The notes under the pieces were generated by a model that was not told where the DNA came from, did no database searches, and worked only from the letters and a program-made list of their open reading frames with translations. Source: Flavobacteriaceae bacterium (lineage in GTDB: Bacteria; Bacteroidota; Bacteroidia; Flavobacteriales; Flavobacteriaceae). Taken from it: a stretch of 23,983 nt of DNA. Both the position numbers and the translations under genes were made by a program. Location: positions 1-23,983 of the forward strand of contig CANJDA010000013.1 of the NCBI GenBank assembly GCA_947472705.1, read 5' to 3'. Positions 22,102 through 23,983 of the stretch are shown in pieces; within the stretch, counting starts at the first letter, position 1; each line of letters starts with the position of its first letter.

Positions 22102-23520
22102 TTATTTTACAATAATAATTTTTGTTTTAAAGTATTTTTCTACACTTTGTTTTACCCAATCATTAGATTCATCGAAATCAGCATATCTGAAGCAAAATGA
22201 ATTCAATTTTGGATCTATAAGCTTTAATACGACTGTTTTGTTTTGGGATTTTTTAAGTAAATTTTCTCTAGCTGTTATTGCTTTTTTTAATTCGGTTCCT
22301 TTTTCAAAATTATATCCTATAAATAAAAATGAACCGATTAAAAGTAGCGATATTAAAAGTAAAGAAATATTATTTTTAGAGAATACTATATTCTTTTTAT
22401 TATTAATATTATCATTTTCTAAAGCTTTAAACACTCTTATCACTATATATATCAAACAAAAATACATGAAATAGATAACCGTTCTAGGTGAAGCTACTGT
22501 TGGTAAAGTAATAAAAGGTGTAATAGTACTCAAGGCAACTAACAACCATTTAAAATTGATAAGTACCCTAGCACAATTTTGCTTGGTTTTAATTGAAAAA
22601 GATACCGGATTTACACTTATTTTAGTTTCAGGGTTTACCAAAAAAGATAAAATAATTCCACCTAAAAAAGACAAAAAAAACAAAACAGAAAACCACTTTA
22701 AATATAACAAAAGCACCGATAAATAATTGCTAAATAAACTGCTATCCAATGAAGTCGATGTATTAATTACATTAGCTCTAACAAAGTTTCCAGGTGCAAA
22801 AAGAATAACTATTAACCCTAAACAAATGGAAATTAACATTAAAATATTGAGCTTTATTTTGGTATTATTTTCAGAAAGAAAATCTATTAGTATAGTAACT
22901 AAAACTAATGTTAATAATGCAATAGTTAAATTAATAGTTGTGGCCCCTGCGATAATTGAAAAAAGTAGAAAAGCAAAAGTGAAAATTGGCCTAACTATTT
23001 CTTTTTGAAACTTTAAAAAACCTAAAAGCCATATTGACCCTATGAGTAAATTAAATGAATAAACACCTCCAGTTGCCCAATAGATGGTTTGAGAAACATG
23101 GGATAAAGAACCCAACCAAAAAATAATAGCCAGAATAAACATCAGCAAAATACTTTTACCTAGGCTAAGGTTTTTTATTTTTAATTCTAATTTTAGAATA
23201 TAGAATATTAAAAATCCACTAATTATAAAGCAACAGCTCCAAATAAAAACAATCCATTCTACTTTGAATCTTAATAAAAGAAAACCTTGAAGAAAAGCTG
23301 CAGGAGTCAAAAAACGGCCATCCCAAGTAGTATATCCGATTAAAGCGTTATTGAAAACTCCGTTTTTTTTCAAATCATTGATATAACAATAATCATCTCC
23401 AGCACTATAAAAAGATAAGAAACTCAATAGTAGTATACCTACTATAGTCAAAAATGACAACACCAATAAGGTTTTACTATAAAGAGGTTTTTCATTGACT
23501 TTGGCAATCATTTTATCCAT
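22102..23520 (-). CDS. Polytopic membrane protein, DUF6056-like (GT-C type?)
   Basis: 472 residues with about ten to twelve hydrophobic segments, the first at about 17-38. The loop after it, YSAGDDYCYINDLKKNGVFNNALIGYTTWDGRF, with a DD pair, and later YWATGGVYSFNLLIG are the pattern I associate with DUF6056, a family thought to be GT-C-like membrane glycosyltransferases of surface-glycan loci. A long soluble C-terminal tail (about 408-472) follows the last helix. Location in the glycan block and coupling to the downstream GT4 gene support a role in glycan assembly or lipid-linked sugar transfer; this is inference. On the minus strand TTTG followed after 21 bases by TATCTTTC lies upstream, a weak promoter candidate. 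Confidence 0.75.
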   Translation of the reverse strand: MDKMIAKVNEKPLYSKTLLVLSFLTIVGILLLSFLSFYSAGDDYCYINDLKKNGVFNNALIGYTTWDGRFLTPAAFLQGFLLLRFKVEWIVFIWSCCFIISGFLIFYILKLELKIKNLSLGKSILLMFILAIIFWLGSLSHVSQTIYWATGGVYSFNLLIGSIWLLGFLKFQKEIVRPIFTFAFLLFSIIAGATTINLTIALLTLVLVTILIDFLSENNTKIKLNILMLISICLGLIVILFAPGNFVRANVINTSTSLDSSLFSNYLSVLLLYLKWFSVLFFLSFLGGIILSFLVNPETKISVNPVSFSIKTKQNCARVLINFKWLLVALSTITPFITLPTVASPRTVIYFMYFCLIYIVIRVFKALENDNINNKKNIVFSKNNISLLLISLLLIGSFLFIGYNFEKGTELKKAITARENLLKKSQNKTVVLKLIDPKLNSFCFRYADFDESNDWVKQSVEKYFKTKIIIVK

Positions 23521-23666
23521 TATTGTTTTCTAAAAAAACTAGCAGTAAGAAGTATGGTGAAAGATAAATATTTGTTTATTTTTACTTCAAACAAAAATAG
23601 AAAATTAAATCGTGGGGTTTCCTTTTCTGTTTAATTATAATACAACTTTTAGCAAGCATCCCTTTA

Positions 23667-23983
23667 ATGCATCAAAATCCTTTAGTTTCTGTCATTTGCC
23701 TTTGTTATAATCATGCCGATTATGTGACTGAAAGTTTAGATTCAGTTTTAAATCAAGAGTATAAAAACATAGAAATCATCATCATTGATGATTGTAGTAC
23801 GGATAATTCAGTTCCTGTGATTGATGAATGGCTACAAAAGTATCCATCTATACTTTTTATAAAAAATAAAACTAATCTTGGCAATACTAAATCGTTTAAT
23901 AAAGCACTAGAAATAGCAAAAGGAGCCTATATCATTGACTTTGCCACTGATGATATTTTGATGCCAAACTGTATTACCCAGCA
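23667..23983 (+). CDS. GT2 family glycosyltransferase, 3' end cut off by the window
   Basis: The first 105 residues are present: MHQNPLVSVICLCYNHADYV, then SVLNQEYKNIEIIIIDDCSTDNS (GT-A nucleotide-binding core with the DD pair) and NKTNLGNTKSFNKALEIAKGAYIIDFATDD, the DxD-type end of the GT-A domain. It matches family 2 inverting transferases of O-antigen and capsule loci. ATG 23667 is the first start before the conserved VSVI strand. It is divergent from the membrane-protein gene, with 146 bases between them; I see no full consensus promoter for it. Confidence 0.85.
   Translation, partial: MHQNPLVSVICLCYNHADYVTESLDSVLNQEYKNIEIIIIDDCSTDNSVPVIDEWLQKYPSILFIKNKTNLGNTKSFNKALEIAKGAYIIDFATDDILMPNCITQ

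Overview
The window looks like a chromosomal segment of a low-GC member of the Bacteroidota, most likely a Flavobacterium or close relative. The evidence is the flavobacterial order of uridine kinase, DivIC-like protein and methylmalonyl-CoA mutase subunits; AT-rich intergenic DNA; genes mostly without Shine-Dalgarno sequences; and several TTG-N18-21-TAnnTTTG promoter motifs, the form used by the Bacteroidota housekeeping sigma factor. Genus and species are inferences from remembered protein families; no search was run.

Layout. 1-220: stacked hairpins and a tRNA-Pro(UGG) on the minus strand. 364-4853: a tight plus-strand run of udk, a DivIC/FtsB-like gene, mutA and mutB (nucleotide salvage, division, propionate/succinate interconversion), followed by a lipoprotein of unknown function. 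5950-6940: a REP-type islet holding a single-domain IS200-like Y1 (HUH) transposase surrounded by small palindromes, including a 92-bp tandem composite unit. 7168-8157: an AT-rich gene for an HNH endonuclease whose N-terminal half resembles an EVE/PUA-like base-reading domain, a candidate modification-dependent restriction enzyme. 8347-10475: small proteins of unknown or weakly known role, with a 10-copy 21-bp tandem array and another hairpin repeat between them.

10470-16342: a minus-strand set read in the order large TPR lipid- or periplasm-side protein, four-helix-bundle (S23/IVP) protein, plugless TonB-receptor-like outer-membrane barrel, and GreA/GreB-like protein. Purine-rich repeats with a 15-bp unit (GAGATGAGAGACGAA) sit at or near the gene junctions of this set and even encode part of the barrel protein's signal peptide. 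Divergent from it is ftsE (16689-17372).

17369-23983: a surface-polysaccharide region with three GT4-like glycosyltransferases, an FkbM-like methyltransferase, an orphan FdtA-type sugar isomerase, a DUF6056-like polytopic membrane protein and the start of a GT2 glycosyltransferase cut by the window end. These would together build or decorate an O-antigen, capsule or exopolysaccharide.

The most unusual content is repetitive: three unrelated-looking tandem arrays (7, 15 and 21 bp units) that enter or abut coding sequences, and the transposase/REP islet next to a probable defence nuclease.
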